Source: an uncultured Gemmatimonadota bacterium (GTDB lineage: Bacteria > Gemmatimonadota > Gemmatimonadetes > Gemmatimonadales > GWC2-71-9). Taken from it: a stretch of DNA of 21,115 bases. Below are positions 6,754 through 15,998 of the stretch, one piece after another. Position 1 is the first letter of the stretch. Every line of letters starts with the position of its first letter. The stretch is from NCBI GenBank assembly GCA_946479805.1, contig CAMLHP010000023.1, forward strand, positions 1 to 21,115. Direction: 5' to 3'. Under the pieces are notes generated by a model. That model was not told the origin of the DNA and did no database searches. It was given only the letters and a program-made list of their open reading frames with translations. A program made the position numbers and the translations under genes.

Positions 6754-8472
6754 TCAGCCGATTGCCACCAGACCCGTGCGCAGGTCCTCCATCCGCTCCT
6801 CCACCAGGTCAACCAGTTCGCCCACGCCGTGGGGGTCGAACGTAAGACGGGCGCCCGCTGCGCGGTAGAGGTCAGGCAAGGATGCGGTCGCCCCCAGGGC
6901 CAAAGCCTCGCGGTAGCGGCGGACTGCCGAGGCCTGGTCACGGCGCGCGTTGCGCCAGACCTGCAGCGCACCCAGCTGGGCGATGGCGTATTCGATGTAG
7001 TAGAACGGGTAGAGGAAGATGTGCAGCTGGCGATACCAGCGCGACACCCGCTCCTCGGTCAGGCCGGCCCAGTCCACTCCCGGCTCGAATCTCTCCCTGA
7101 GCTCCAGCCACATGCGGTCGCGCTGGACCGGGTCGTGTGCTTCGGGGGCGGTGTGGAGCCAGCTCTGGAAGGCATCCACCGAGGCGATGTGGCACAGCCC
7201 CAGCAGGATGTCCTCGAGGTGCTCCAGTTCGGCAGTGCGAGACGTGTCGTCATCATAGAACCCTGCAGGCGAGGCGAGATACGGCTCGGCCAGCAGCTCC
7301 ATGGACATTGACGCCAGCTCAGCCGCCTCCGATGTGGGATGCCGCTGCCAGATGAGCGGCTGCTGGTGCGACTCGAATGCATGGAAGGCATGCCCCGCCT
7401 CGTGCAACAGCGTGGTTACATCCTCACGCACCCCGGCCGAGTTCATGAAAATGAATGGCCGCCCGCTGAAATGCAGCGTATCGCAGTAGCCGCCCGGCGC
7501 CTTGCCAGCGCGGCTGTCCAGGTCCAGCAGCCCTTCCCGCTGCATGATCCGGAAATACTCGCCGAAGGCGGGATCCACCGCGTCAAAGGCGCGGCCCGCA
7601 CGAGCGGACAGCTCGTCACCATCGGAGAACGCGCGACCGTCGCCCGGCCGCCAGGGATCCACCTGCACGTCCCACGGCCTGAGGCTCTCGAGGCCCAGCT
7701 TTTCTGCCCGGGACCGCATGGAGCGCGCGGCCGCAGGCACGACCCGCTCCTCGATAGCGTCATGCAGCCGGCGGCAGTCATCCGGGGTGTAGTCGAAGCG
7801 ATACTTGGCCGGGAAGATGTACTCGAGATAGCTGGAAAAGCCGGAATTCCTCGCGATGGCCCTTCCATGCAGAAGGACCTTGTCGAACAGCGCCGAGAGC
7901 GATTCGCGTTCGGCCACGTAGGGCGCGGCCATCGCGCGAAACGCACGCTCCCTGACTCCGCGTTCGGCGCTCTTCAGGAATGGCTGCAACCGGGGGAGCG
8001 GAAGTTCCTCGCCTTCCCAGCTGGCTGTCATCCCTCCGGTGATCCGCTGGTAGTCCGCCGATACGCTTTCCAGCGCCGACTGGTGCGCCACATTCTCGGC
8101 GCGGAAAATGTCGGCCGATGCGCGGAACCGCCTCAGTGCCGTTTCCAGCCCCGGGCGGGTGATGCCCGAGTCCAGGAGCCGGCGCGCGAGTCCGACGCTC
8201 GCCTCGGTGGCCCTGGGAAGGATGTCGGTGCTGAACCTGAGATGGGTGGCCTCCCGCCCGGGATCCCGGGTATCGGTGGTATAGGCGATCATGGCCAGCG
8301 AGGATGCTTCGGTCAGAAGTTCCTCCAGCCGCGACCAGCTGGCGAGCCAGGCATCGGCCGTGGACTCGTCCAGAGTCGCGGCCGCGAGCCGGGCATATGG
8401 CGCCTCGATGGTCGGCCAGTCGGCGCCAGACCACGCTTCGGGAGAATCAGGGAGAGTTGGGAGCACGCTCAA
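6754..8472 (-). CDS. pepF: M3-family oligoendopeptidase (PepF-like)
   Basis: A 572-residue cytoplasmic zinc metallopeptidase that cleaves short peptides. The zinc motif is HEAGH at 357-361 in LLHEAGHAFHAF, with Glu385 in SEAAELASMSMELL at the position of the third ligand (HExxH followed about 24 residues later by Glu). The helical N-terminal region, FRAENVAHQSALESVSADYQRI and RYRFDYTPDD-like segments, and FMNSAG before the zinc motif fit the oligoendopeptidase F branch. No signal peptide is present. The longest frame starts with TTG at 8472; a GTG two codons later (8466) is an equal candidate, and neither has a clear Shine-Dalgarno: the upstream region is pyrimidine-rich on the coding strand. 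It lies 55 bases behind the MFS gene and in the same direction, separated by a hairpin. Confidence 0.92.
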   Translation of the reverse strand: MSVLPTLPDSPEAWSGADWPTIEAPYARLAAATLDESTADAWLASWSRLEELLTEASSLAMIAYTTDTRDPGREATHLRFSTDILPRATEASVGLARRLLDSGITRPGLETALRRFRASADIFRAENVAHQSALESVSADYQRITGGMTASWEGEELPLPRLQPFLKSAERGVRERAFRAMAAPYVAERESLSALFDKVLLHGRAIARNSGFSSYLEYIFPAKYRFDYTPDDCRRLHDAIEERVVPAAARSMRSRAEKLGLESLRPWDVQVDPWRPGDGRAFSDGDELSARAGRAFDAVDPAFGEYFRIMQREGLLDLDSRAGKAPGGYCDTLHFSGRPFIFMNSAGVREDVTTLLHEAGHAFHAFESHQQPLIWQRHPTSEAAELASMSMELLAEPYLASPAGFYDDDTSRTAELEHLEDILLGLCHIASVDAFQSWLHTAPEAHDPVQRDRMWLELRERFEPGVDWAGLTEERVSRWYRQLHIFLYPFYYIEYAIAQLGALQVWRNARRDQASAVRRYREALALGATASLPDLYRAAGARLTFDPHGVGELVDLVEERMEDLRTGLVAIG

Positions 8473-8473
8473 A

Positions 8474-8500
8474 GTGAGGAGTGAGAAGTGAGAAGCATGA
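8474..8500. repeat. Short imperfect direct repeat GTGAGAA
   Basis: Three near-copies of a TGAGAAG-type unit (TGAGGAG, TGAGAAG, TGAGAAG) lie in tandem just upstream of the oligopeptidase start, reading CTTCTCA on its coding strand. The tract replaces the place where a ribosome site would be expected. Confidence 0.5.
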
Positions 8501-8502
8501 GG

Positions 8503-8519
8503 GGCGGCCTTCGGCCGCC
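8503..8519 (-). terminator. Hairpin after MFS gene, end of the long operon
   Basis: GGCGGCC (8503-8509) and GGCCGCC (8513-8519) form a perfect 7-bp stem with a 3-base loop, 7 bases after the MFS stop on the minus strand. It is followed on that strand by a C/T-rich run, not a pure U-tract. Probable end or partial end of the operon running from 16929. Confidence 0.5.
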
Positions 8520-8526
8520 TGAAATT

Positions 8527-9723
8527 TCACCCTGCACGGGCACCGTCCACGCCCCAGGCGAGAAATGCGACCACGGCCACAAGCGCAGCTGACACAATGA
8601 ACGGCCACGAACGACCGAAATGCTGGAACACCATGGTCGAGATGATCGGCGCGGCCGCACGGGCCACCCCGCCGAAAGTCTGCGCCACACCCATGGTCAC
8701 CCCGAGTTCGCTCTTTGGGGTCCGCGCCGAGATGAGCGACGTGGTGGACGGAAAGAGCAGGGCTGTGCCAATCGGCACCAGGGGCATGACCACCAGGGCC
8801 AGCAGTACCAGGCTGTCTGGAGCGGGATAGAGCAGGCAGCCCAGCATCAGGACCACGCACCCCACCCGGACCGTTCCCCGCTCTCCCAGCCGGTCCACAA
8901 TAGGCCCCAGAAGTAGAATGCGCATCACTAGTGACAGCACCCCAAAATACGCCAGGAAGAGCCCGAATGTGCGTTCGTTCACCCCGAAGGACGCTTCGAG
9001 GTAGAGGGGCAGCACCGAGGTGATGCCGGAAAAGGCCAGCATGGCCACGCCGTATACCCAGATCATCCGGGACACCGGCGCGCGGGGCGTGGTGAGCACC
9101 TGCAGCGCGGGGGCCCAGATGGCGCGGGCCGGAGCCGCCGGTCCCGGCTCCAGCACCCGGGACTCGGGCAGCCAGCGCCAGGCAAACACTGCATTGAGGA
9201 GGCACAGCCCGGCGGCCAGGAACCCGGGGGCGGCGGTGCCCAGCATGGTGGCTCCCGCGCCCACTATCGGTCCCACGATCAAGCCGGCGGCCGTGGCCGA
9301 CGAAAGCCATCCCAGCGCACGCGCCCGGTCCGAAGGGCGCACGGTGTCAGCCACGTACGCCTGTGCCACGCCGGTGGTGCCGCCGCCGGCTCCCTGCACG
9401 AACCGGGAGAGAAACAGCAGCAGCAGAGTATCCGCGAACCCGAAGACCACATACGCCACGGCCGAGGCGAGCAGCCCGATGAGCAGCGCTGGGCGCCGGC
9501 CATAGCGGTCGCTCACGCGTCCCCAGACCGGTGCCGAGATCAACTGTGCAATCGAGAATGCGGCAAAGATCCAGCCCACCTGCGCCGGAGTCGCATTGAG
9601 GCGAAGAGCGTAGAACGGCAGGAGCGGCAGGATCAGCATGAAGCCGATCATGTCAACGAACGCCACCGCAATCAGGACCAGCAGCTGCCTGAACTGCTGG
9701 CCCTTCAGTCCGTCGGAGCTCAT
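8527..9723 (-). CDS. MFS transporter, DHA1 drug:H+ antiporter type
   Basis: A 398-residue inner-membrane protein with about 12 hydrophobic segments, the normal size for the DHA1 (TetA/Bmr-like) group. Near the start VDMIGFMLILPLLPFY matches the TM1 signature of TetA-like exporters. Motif A is GRVSDRYGRRPAL (68-80) in loop 2-3, motif B is RFVQGAGGG in TM4, and GLIVGPIVGAG in TM5 is the antiporter motif C (GxxxGPxxG). It should export a small molecule by proton exchange; the substrate is unknown. The ATG overlaps the stop of the ABC permease gene (ATGA), which makes it the last cistron of the operon. This close coupling of an exporter to an importer is the odd point. Confidence 0.9.
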   Translation of the reverse strand: MSSDGLKGQQFRQLLVLIAVAFVDMIGFMLILPLLPFYALRLNATPAQVGWIFAAFSIAQLISAPVWGRVSDRYGRRPALLIGLLASAVAYVVFGFADTLLLLFLSRFVQGAGGGTTGVAQAYVADTVRPSDRARALGWLSSATAAGLIVGPIVGAGATMLGTAAPGFLAAGLCLLNAVFAWRWLPESRVLEPGPAAPARAIWAPALQVLTTPRAPVSRMIWVYGVAMLAFSGITSVLPLYLEASFGVNERTFGLFLAYFGVLSLVMRILLLGPIVDRLGERGTVRVGCVVLMLGCLLYPAPDSLVLLALVVMPLVPIGTALLFPSTTSLISARTPKSELGVTMGVAQTFGGVARAAAPIISTMVFQHFGRSWPFIVSAALVAVVAFLAWGVDGARAG

Positions 9724-11375
9724 CCGCTGCCGCCCCGCTCGGCACCCAGCGCGAAGACCATGGTGCTGACCAGCATCAGGACCACGCCGTAGGCCGCTGC
9801 CACGCCGACATCGGACTGGCGGAGGCTCGACAGTATCTCGAGCGATATGGGCCGGGTGTCGTAGGTGTAGAGCAGGATGGACGTGACGAAGTCGCCGAAC
9901 GCGGTGACGAACGCCAGGGTAGCGCCGGCAACCAGGCTTGGCCGGAGCAGCGGCAGGGTCACCCGCCAGAGGCTCCGCCAGCGTCCGGCGCCGAGTGAGG
10001 CTGCGGCGTCACCCAGTGCAGGATCGAGCCGGCGCACGCCCGCAAACAGCGCCCTGCTGGTTATTGGCAGGTTGCGGATGGTGTAGGCCAGCGGCAGGAG
10101 CACCAGCGTCCCCACCAGGACGAAGCGCAGTGCCAGCGGCTGGTGCACGCTGAATGCCGCCGCGAGTGCAATGGCGAACACAGTGCCGGGCACGGCCCAC
10201 GGTACGGCCAGCAGGGATTCCACTGCACGCGCCCCTGCCCCGCGGTGGCGGCTGGCCGCCAGCGCCGCGGCGAGCGCGATGCCCAGCGACGCGACGGTGG
10301 CCGCGACCGCCATCCAGAGGCTGTTGACCAGCGGCCGGGCCCGCACCGGATCGTTGAGGAGCGTCAGGTAGTTGCCGGTGGTGTAGGCCGGAGGCAGCGC
10401 CTCGGTGGTCCAGGTTCCTGCCGGGACCAGTGACACCAGCAGCAGTGTCGCATGGGGAAGCAGCAGCAGCGCCACCACCACCCACCCGGTGGCAGTGATG
10501 AGCGCGCGGACAGCAGGCCGCCTGAAGGCCACTCGCGACGGCGCGGTACCCTTGGACCCGCCAGCACCGGTGTCGGTGTCGGTGCGCCGGAGAAACCACA
10601 GCGCGGCGAGCGCCATCAGGGTCAGCGCAGTGGTCTCGACCATCGCAAGTCCGTCGTCACCGTTCAGTCGGGTGGCAACTATCTGGGTGGTCATCACCCG
10701 AAAGCCGCCTCCAAAAAGATACGGGGCGCTGAACGAGGCCAGCGAGGTCATGAATGTCAGCAGCGCGGCACCCACAAGATGGGGCCTGAGGAGCGGCAGC
10801 ACGACCTGGGTCACGGTACGGAATCGGCCCGCACCGAGGCTGGCCGCGGCCTCCCAGACCGAAGCATCGATTGATGCCAGTCCGGCCCGGGTGAAGAGGT
10901 AGAAGTACACGAACATCGAGTAGCCGTGTACCAGCAGGATCGCCGGCCAGCCGGTGAGCCTCCAGGGCGCGGCATCGAGCTGTAGCATCCAGCGCACCAG
11001 GTGCGCCAGGAAGCCGGACTCGCCGAACAGGAACATGAACGCGAGGACTCCGACCAGCGGCGGCAACACCGCGGGCAGCGCCACCATGGCGCCCAGGACC
11101 CTGCGACCAGGGAAGTCATAGCGGGCAAAGAAGAACGCGAGAGGCACGCCGATGGCCGCGGAGAGGACGACGCTGGCGACGGCAATCGAAAGGCTGCCCC
11201 AGAGCGCTGCCAGTTCGGTGGGCCGGTCGAGAAAGGCGCGCACATGGACCAGCGACCACGCGCCCGCCTCACGCAGGCCTCCGATGAGGGTCAGCACCAG
11301 CGGCCAGGCGACGAGCCAGGCCAGCAGAACCACCAGTGCGCCAATGATCAAGCGGCGCCCGCCGGGTCGGTTCAT
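9720..11375 (-). CDS. ABC transporter permease, two fused domains (ferric iron/FbpB type)
   Basis: A 551-residue inner-membrane protein with about 12 membrane segments, made of two binding-protein-dependent permease domains in one chain, as in FbpB/SfuB-type transporters. Each half has an EAA loop that contacts the ATPase: EAAASLGAGRFRTV...LPLLRP at about 175-200 and DAAASLGAGRWRSL...LPLLRP at about 456-481. The two loops are very similar, as expected for an internal duplication. Start and stop overlap the ATPase and MFS genes respectively (both ATGA). The fused layout is typical for ferric iron, thiamine and 2-aminoethylphosphonate importers, so the layout alone does not settle the substrate. 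Confidence 0.92.
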   Translation of the reverse strand: MNRPGGRRLIIGALVVLLAWLVAWPLVLTLIGGLREAGAWSLVHVRAFLDRPTELAALWGSLSIAVASVVLSAAIGVPLAFFFARYDFPGRRVLGAMVALPAVLPPLVGVLAFMFLFGESGFLAHLVRWMLQLDAAPWRLTGWPAILLVHGYSMFVYFYLFTRAGLASIDASVWEAAASLGAGRFRTVTQVVLPLLRPHLVGAALLTFMTSLASFSAPYLFGGGFRVMTTQIVATRLNGDDGLAMVETTALTLMALAALWFLRRTDTDTGAGGSKGTAPSRVAFRRPAVRALITATGWVVVALLLLPHATLLLVSLVPAGTWTTEALPPAYTTGNYLTLLNDPVRARPLVNSLWMAVAATVASLGIALAAALAASRHRGAGARAVESLLAVPWAVPGTVFAIALAAAFSVHQPLALRFVLVGTLVLLPLAYTIRNLPITSRALFAGVRRLDPALGDAAASLGAGRWRSLWRVTLPLLRPSLVAGATLAFVTAFGDFVTSILLYTYDTRPISLEILSSLRQSDVGVAAAYGVVLMLVSTMVFALGAERGGSG

Positions 11376-12445
11376 TCAGCTCCGGCAGGAAAGAGGTGCA
11401 GGCCACCCTCGTTGCGCCGGGTGACCCGCACCGCGGTTCGTGCGCCCGTGGCAGCGGCGTCAACCGGCCCCCGGACCTCCAGCTCGGGTCCGCCGTCGAG
11501 CTGCACGGTATAGACCCAGGTCTGTCCCGCGAAACGCCTCCCGGTGACCGTTCCCAGCACATCGCCCGCATCCGCTGGAGCGAGATAAACCGCATCCGGC
11601 CGTACGTGCAGCAGGGCTTCGCCCCGCGCCTCCATCGTCCCTGCCGGCACGTGCCACTCACCGCCCCCGACAGCGACCACCGCCACGCCATTGCTGACCG
11701 ATTGCACCTCGACCGGCACCGCAGCCGACTGGCCTATGAACTGGGCCACGAAGGGACTGGCAGGCTCGCGGTACAGATCCTCGGCGGCGCCCACCTGCTG
11801 CAAGCGGCCATTCCTGAGGAGCGCGATGCGGTCGCCGAGGTCATAGGCCTCGTCCTGCTCGTGGGTGACGAACACCGTGGTGATGCCGATGCGCCGGATC
11901 AGCTCGGCCAGTTCCCGGCGGGTCCGAACCCGGAGCGCGGGATCGAGGTTGGAGAGCGGCTCGTCCAGCAGCAGGATGCGGGGTTCGGGTGCCAGCGCCC
12001 GCGCAAGCGCGACACGCTGCTGCTGGCCACCTGAGAGCTGGGTCACGCGCCGGCGTTCGGTGCCGGACAGGTCCACCAGTGCCAGCGCATCGGAGACCCG
12101 CGCAGGAATTTCCGGCCCCGGCACCCGCTGGGCCTCGAGCCCGAACGCGACGTTCTGCCCCACGTCGAGGTGCGGGAACAGCGCGTAGTGCTGGAACACC
12201 ATGCCGATCCGGCGCGCTGCCGGCGGGAGCGGGGTCAGGTCCCGCCCCTCGAGCAATACCCGGCCAGTGTCAGGCTGCTCGAAGCCGGCGAGCAGGCGCA
12301 GCACGGTGGTCTTGCCGCTGCCGCTCGGCCCCAGCAGAGCCAGCACCTCGCCCTGCCCCAGCGTGAGCGAGACGTTGTCCACCGCGCGCACGTCGCCGAA
12401 TCGTCGGCTCAGCGCGTCGAGCTGCAGGTATGGAATATCATTCAC
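11372..12445 (-). CDS. ABC transporter ATP-binding protein (FbpC/PotA type)
   Basis: A 357-residue ATPase that powers the adjacent permease. Numbered from the GTG at 12445: Walker A GPSGSGKT (39-46), Q-loop in [11 protein letters not shown], signature LSGGQQQ (137-143), Walker B LLLDE (158-162), D-loop SNLD, and switch His195 in VTHEQDEA. The last 110 residues form a TOBE-like regulatory domain (AVPVEVQSV..., [12 protein letters not shown]). A longer frame reaches 12577, but that part overlaps the binding-protein gene and has no homology to the family; the GTG shares GTGA with the binding-protein stop, and the first residues ([17 protein letters not shown]) are typical. It belongs to the iron/polyamine/sulfate/molybdate-like CUT2 relatives. 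Confidence 0.94.
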   Translation of the reverse strand: MNDIPYLQLDALSRRFGDVRAVDNVSLTLGQGEVLALLGPSGSGKTTVLRLLAGFEQPDTGRVLLEGRDLTPLPPAARRIGMVFQHYALFPHLDVGQNVAFGLEAQRVPGPEIPARVSDALALVDLSGTERRRVTQLSGGQQQRVALARALAPEPRILLLDEPLSNLDPALRVRTRRELAELIRRIGITTVFVTHEQDEAYDLGDRIALLRNGRLQQVGAAEDLYREPASPFVAQFIGQSAAVPVEVQSVSNGVAVVAVGGGEWHVPAGTMEARGEALLHVRPDAVYLAPADAGDVLGTVTGRRFAGQTWVYTVQLDGGPELEVRGPVDAAATGARTAVRVTRRNEGGLHLFPAGAE

Positions 12446-13473
12446 TTCGGGTATGCCCTTGCTCCAGTATTTCGGACGTGCTGGTCCCACCACGACATCC
12501 AGGCCGCGCCGCGCTGGCTCAGCAGCGGCCAGTCCATCTCGAAGATCCTCATTTCCTGTTCCACCTCGGTGACCCACGCAGGAACCAGGTCTGCGGGAAG
12601 GCCGTGGCGAGCCGGGAGTCGGAACACTTCCCGGGCTGCCAAGGCCTGGGCCCCGACGCTCCCCACATAGTCGATGAACGCCGCCGCCGCCGCGGGATGC
12701 GGTGCACCCCGCACCAGGCCGATTCCGTCCTCGATGACCACCGTGCCGCTGGCGGGAAACTTGTACCCGAAGGGCATCCCCTTGCTGCGGCTTATCAGGA
12801 TGTCCGGCAGGTCCCAGAGAGTCACCAGTCCTTCCTGCCTCAGCAACTTCTCGTTGAGAATGGCGGGATTGAGGGCGTATGCGATGGTCTGCGCGTCGAG
12901 CCGGCGCAGCCAGTCCATTCCCCGGGCCGTGTCACCGGTCTCCTGCATGCTGCGCACCAGGACCATGCCCCAGATTGCGCGCATGGTGCCGCTGGCCATG
13001 GGATCGCGAATCAGCACCTTGCCGCGCCAGGCAGGCTCCAGGATCTCGTCCCAGTCGGCAGGCGCTTCGCTGTCGGGCACCGCGGAGTTGTTGTACGCGA
13101 TGATCGCGGGAGTCCGGTAGGCCGGGTAGTACAGGTCGTTCGGCCCGATGCCGCCGGGGCCCACGTTGCCGGCCCACGCAGGGCGATACGGCGCCAGCAG
13201 CGAGTCGGTAATGCCCCGGTCGAATATCGATGAAGGGCCGCCAAACCACACGTCGGCCTGTGGGTTCACCTGCTCAAAACGCAGCCGGTCGAGGATCTCC
13301 TGGCTCCCCATGTCGAGCCAGCGTACGTCGAGGTCGGGGCGCTGGCGTTCGAAGTCGTGTTCCAGCAGTACCAGCTGGTCGCGGCCATGGGGAGAATAGA
13401 CCAGCACCGGCGTGCGGCCGTCCCCGCCACACCCGGCCAGCAGCGTGACGCCGATCCAGGCCCACCACTTCAT
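12442..13473 (-). CDS. Lipoprotein ABC solute-binding protein (FbpA/AfuA-like)
   Basis: A 343-residue exported binding protein with a short signal peptide and lipobox LAGC (12-15), so it is tethered to the membrane, as expected for delivery to the fused permease. VLVYSPHGRDQLVLLEHDFERQRPDLDVRWLD is the characteristic first strand and helix, and ADVWFGGPSSIFDR, NDLYYPAYRTPAIIAYN and PMASGTMRAIWGMV match the extracellular-solute-binding family that includes FbpA, ThiB, AfuA and phosphonate-binding proteins. The adjacent tyrosine pair near residue 195 that binds ferric iron in FbpA is not seen; DPMASGTMR is more like the anion- or phosphonate-binding loops. The substrate is therefore open. It overlaps the genes on both sides (ATGA and GTGA). 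Confidence 0.88.
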   Translation of the reverse strand: MKWWAWIGVTLLAGCGGDGRTPVLVYSPHGRDQLVLLEHDFERQRPDLDVRWLDMGSQEILDRLRFEQVNPQADVWFGGPSSIFDRGITDSLLAPYRPAWAGNVGPGGIGPNDLYYPAYRTPAIIAYNNSAVPDSEAPADWDEILEPAWRGKVLIRDPMASGTMRAIWGMVLVRSMQETGDTARGMDWLRRLDAQTIAYALNPAILNEKLLRQEGLVTLWDLPDILISRSKGMPFGYKFPASGTVVIEDGIGLVRGAPHPAAAAAFIDYVGSVGAQALAAREVFRLPARHGLPADLVPAWVTEVEQEMRIFEMDWPLLSQRGAAWMSWWDQHVRNTGARAYPK

Positions 13474-15998
13474 GGAATGGAAGCGCGCGGCACTGCGAGC
13501 AGGTTGGCGAACAGCCGGAACGCACCAGGCACGCCCGCCGGGAGCTGCCGGAAGAAGGCCAGGCCGGTGTACACGTACGCACCCTTGCCGAGCCGGGCCA
13601 CCAGCAGCCCGCCCCGCTGGGCCGGTTGACCGGGGTCAGTCATGGCCAGCGGCGCCGCATAGGTGCTGTCCCAGGAATGGGCGAAGTAGAGCCCGCGCTC
13701 CTGTACCCACCCGCTCCAGTCGTCGGCGGTGATGGCGTTGGGACTGGTGAACACGGGATGGTCGGGGTTGAGCAGTTCTACTGGTGCCGTTTCGTAGGTG
13801 ATGCGGTCGTGCGGTTGCGCGATTGCGAGCGGAAACGGGGCGTAGCCGCCGCGCACGAACTGATACTGCTGGTATTGCACCAGCAGCAGGCCGCCGTCGC
13901 GGGCATAATCCAGCAGGCGGTTGTTGTAGCGCACAAGGGCGCTGTCGGTCTCGTAGGCCCGGGGCCCGACGACAATCGCGTCGTAGCGGGCGAGATCCCC
14001 GCGTGCGAGCGCGGCAGCACCCAGCACCTGCAGCGGAACGCCGGCCGCGGCCAGGGCCTCGGGCACCCGGTCGGCTGCGCCCCGCACATAGCCCACCAGC
14101 CGCAATGGTGGAAGCTTGAGGGGCGCCACCACCAGCTCTGTCACTGCCGATCGCTCCCACCAGCGCGGGCTTATGTGCGAGTACGCCACTCCGTGCATCC
14201 CGGAGGCGTAACGGCCGGAAGGTGTCGTGGCCACCGCCGAGAGCTGGTAGCGACCCGGACTGACTCCGGCGGGCAGTCGTACGTCGAAATCGTAGCGCGC
14301 CGACTGGCCGGAGCGTTCCAGCCGGAAGGCCTGCGGCGTCACAGTGGGCCAGCCCTGGGGCACTTCGATGGTGACATGGCCTTCCTCTGGCAAGCGCGCG
14401 CCCAGGGTCAGCACCACCGAGAGGTCCAGCGAACTGCCACCATTGGCAGGAACGAAGATGGTGTCGCGATCGAGCCGCACTCCCAGTGCCGGAACCATCA
14501 CCAGCGGGGTGCGGATCTCGCCGTATCCCTGGTCGTTGGCGCGGCGGCTCGCTTCCACTTCGATCGGAGCGGCGGCGCCCTCGATCCGGAAGCTGCCCCG
14601 CACCGGATCGGGCTCGAACGGCTGGCCCCACCATTCGCGAGCCCACTCGGGCCACTGGTACATGGCACCCACGCGCGGAAGCTGCATGTAATACGGGGTG
14701 CCGCCGCTCAATCCGGGCGTCGTGGCCACCACAGTCCGGAGCGAGTCTATCGAGTACGGTGCCAGGCTCCACCCCGGAGACGAGCCATTGCCGCCGGCCG
14801 GCTCCCAGCCAGGCGACAATACCAGATCCGGGCGCAGCTCCACGGTGCCAGGACGGTCGCCTCCGCCATTTGCCGCCATCAGCGTGACGCCGACAGTGTC
14901 TCCCGCGGCGACGTGATCGTCGTCAGCGATGGCATCCAGCAGCACACCATTGACGATCTGGCGCACCCGGGCCAGGTGGCGCAGCTGGTCCCTGGTGGCG
15001 GGCGACGGTGTGGCCCGGCCGAGAATCCGCTCCGCAGCATCAACCAGCGAATCGGCGCCGGCCCCTCGGCTGGCGCGAATGACAGCCGCCAGTTTCGACA
15101 ACTCCTCGGCGTCGTCAGGAGAAAGTTCCGGAACCAGGCGCCGGTCAATTCCCTCGAAGAACCCGCCGCTGCCCTTTCCCGTCCGATCCTCGAGCAGCGC
15201 CAGCTGCACCTCGGACGGGCCGATCTGCTGGAGCCGGCCCATATCCTGTGACCGGTGGAGGCTCCTGCTGGCCATCGCGAGCTGGTGAAAGGTCTTTCCG
15301 GTGGCGAGGTCGAGCCGGCCGCCCGGAAGCGTCGTGTTGGTGGCCCCGGTATCAAACCAGGTTTCGCGATACAGCTTGAGCGGGCGCCACGGCTTCAGGC
15401 CTTCCTCGGATTCGAGCTCGGGAAACAGCGCGGGATCGCCCGCCACGCGGAAAGCCTCGATCGCCACCCAGCCCGAGGCCTGGTGCTGAGCATGGCCGTC
15501 GCGCGGGGTGCCGCTCCAGATCGACACGACTATCTGGGGCTGGAACCGGCGTATGGTGCGGACCACATCCTTCAGCACCGAGTCTCGGGGCCAGTGAGCC
15601 CAGGTGTCGTCAAGGCTTCGGGAGTATCCAAAATCGTATGCGCGCGTGAAGAACTGCCGTGCGCCATCCAGCCGCCTGGCAGCGAGCAGTTCCTCGGTGC
15701 GCAGCACCCCCAGCGCCTCGCCCAGTTCACTGCCGATGAGGTTCTGGCCGCCCTCGCCCCGGTTGAGCGACAGATACGCAGCTTCGGCGCCGTGTCCTCG
15801 CGCCAGGACGGTCAGGAGCTGGGTGTCCTCGTCGTCGGGATGGGCACCGATGACCAGGACCCTGAGTCGGTGTCCCAGCATCGCCGCCTCGTGCATGAAA
15901 GCGGCCGAGCCGCCTGTGGAGGGCGGCTCGAGCTGCGCCGCCAGCGGGGCGGCGACAAGTACGAGGAGTAATGCTGGAAGCGGGGTGAGGCGGCTCAT
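13470..15998 (-). CDS. Exported PIG-L family deacetylase with C-terminal glutamine-amidotransferase-like domain
   Basis: An 842-residue exported protein (signal peptide about 1-21 ending APLAAQ). The PIG-L/LmbE domain follows: AHPDDE (52-57), RGEGGQN (80-85), and GHAQH (168-172), the zinc and catalytic motifs of GlcNAc-type N-deacetylases. The middle (about 350-600) is beta-rich with a NEW3-like segment (VVLTLGARLPEEGHVTIEVPQ, PAGVSPGRYQLSAVA). From about 630 a Rossmann-like domain begins (LRLVGYVRGAADRVPEAL, YDAIVVGPRAYE, GGLLLVQYQQYQF), resembling ThuA/amidotransferase-like folds without the catalytic triad that I can see. It should remove acetyl groups from an amino-sugar-like substrate outside the cytoplasm. 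Start: the previous stop and ATG overlap as TGATG; a GTG one codon earlier (16001) is the alternative. Substrate unknown. Confidence 0.85.
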   Translation of the reverse strand: MSRLTPLPALLLVLVAAPLAAQLEPPSTGGSAAFMHEAAMLGHRLRVLVIGAHPDDEDTQLLTVLARGHGAEAAYLSLNRGEGGQNLIGSELGEALGVLRTEELLAARRLDGARQFFTRAYDFGYSRSLDDTWAHWPRDSVLKDVVRTIRRFQPQIVVSIWSGTPRDGHAQHQASGWVAIEAFRVAGDPALFPELESEEGLKPWRPLKLYRETWFDTGATNTTLPGGRLDLATGKTFHQLAMASRSLHRSQDMGRLQQIGPSEVQLALLEDRTGKGSGGFFEGIDRRLVPELSPDDAEELSKLAAVIRASRGAGADSLVDAAERILGRATPSPATRDQLRHLARVRQIVNGVLLDAIADDDHVAAGDTVGVTLMAANGGGDRPGTVELRPDLVLSPGWEPAGGNGSSPGWSLAPYSIDSLRTVVATTPGLSGGTPYYMQLPRVGAMYQWPEWAREWWGQPFEPDPVRGSFRIEGAAAPIEVEASRRANDQGYGEIRTPLVMVPALGVRLDRDTIFVPANGGSSLDLSVVLTLGARLPEEGHVTIEVPQGWPTVTPQAFRLERSGQSARYDFDVRLPAGVSPGRYQLSAVATTPSGRYASGMHGVAYSHISPRWWERSAVTELVVAPLKLPPLRLVGYVRGAADRVPEALAAAGVPLQVLGAAALARGDLARYDAIVVGPRAYETDSALVRYNNRLLDYARDGGLLLVQYQQYQFVRGGYAPFPLAIAQPHDRITYETAPVELLNPDHPVFTSPNAITADDWSGWVQERGLYFAHSWDSTYAAPLAMTDPGQPAQRGGLLVARLGKGAYVYTGLAFFRQLPAGVPGAFRLFANLLAVPRASIP

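Noticed and set aside
7339..8484. 381-codon open frame on the plus strand
   Set aside because: Antisense to the oligopeptidase, which has clear zinc-site motifs.
13626..15251. 541-codon open frame on the plus strand
   Set aside because: It lies antisense to the PIG-L gene, has no family signature and contains many Arg/Gly/Ala typical of antisense frames in GC-rich DNA.
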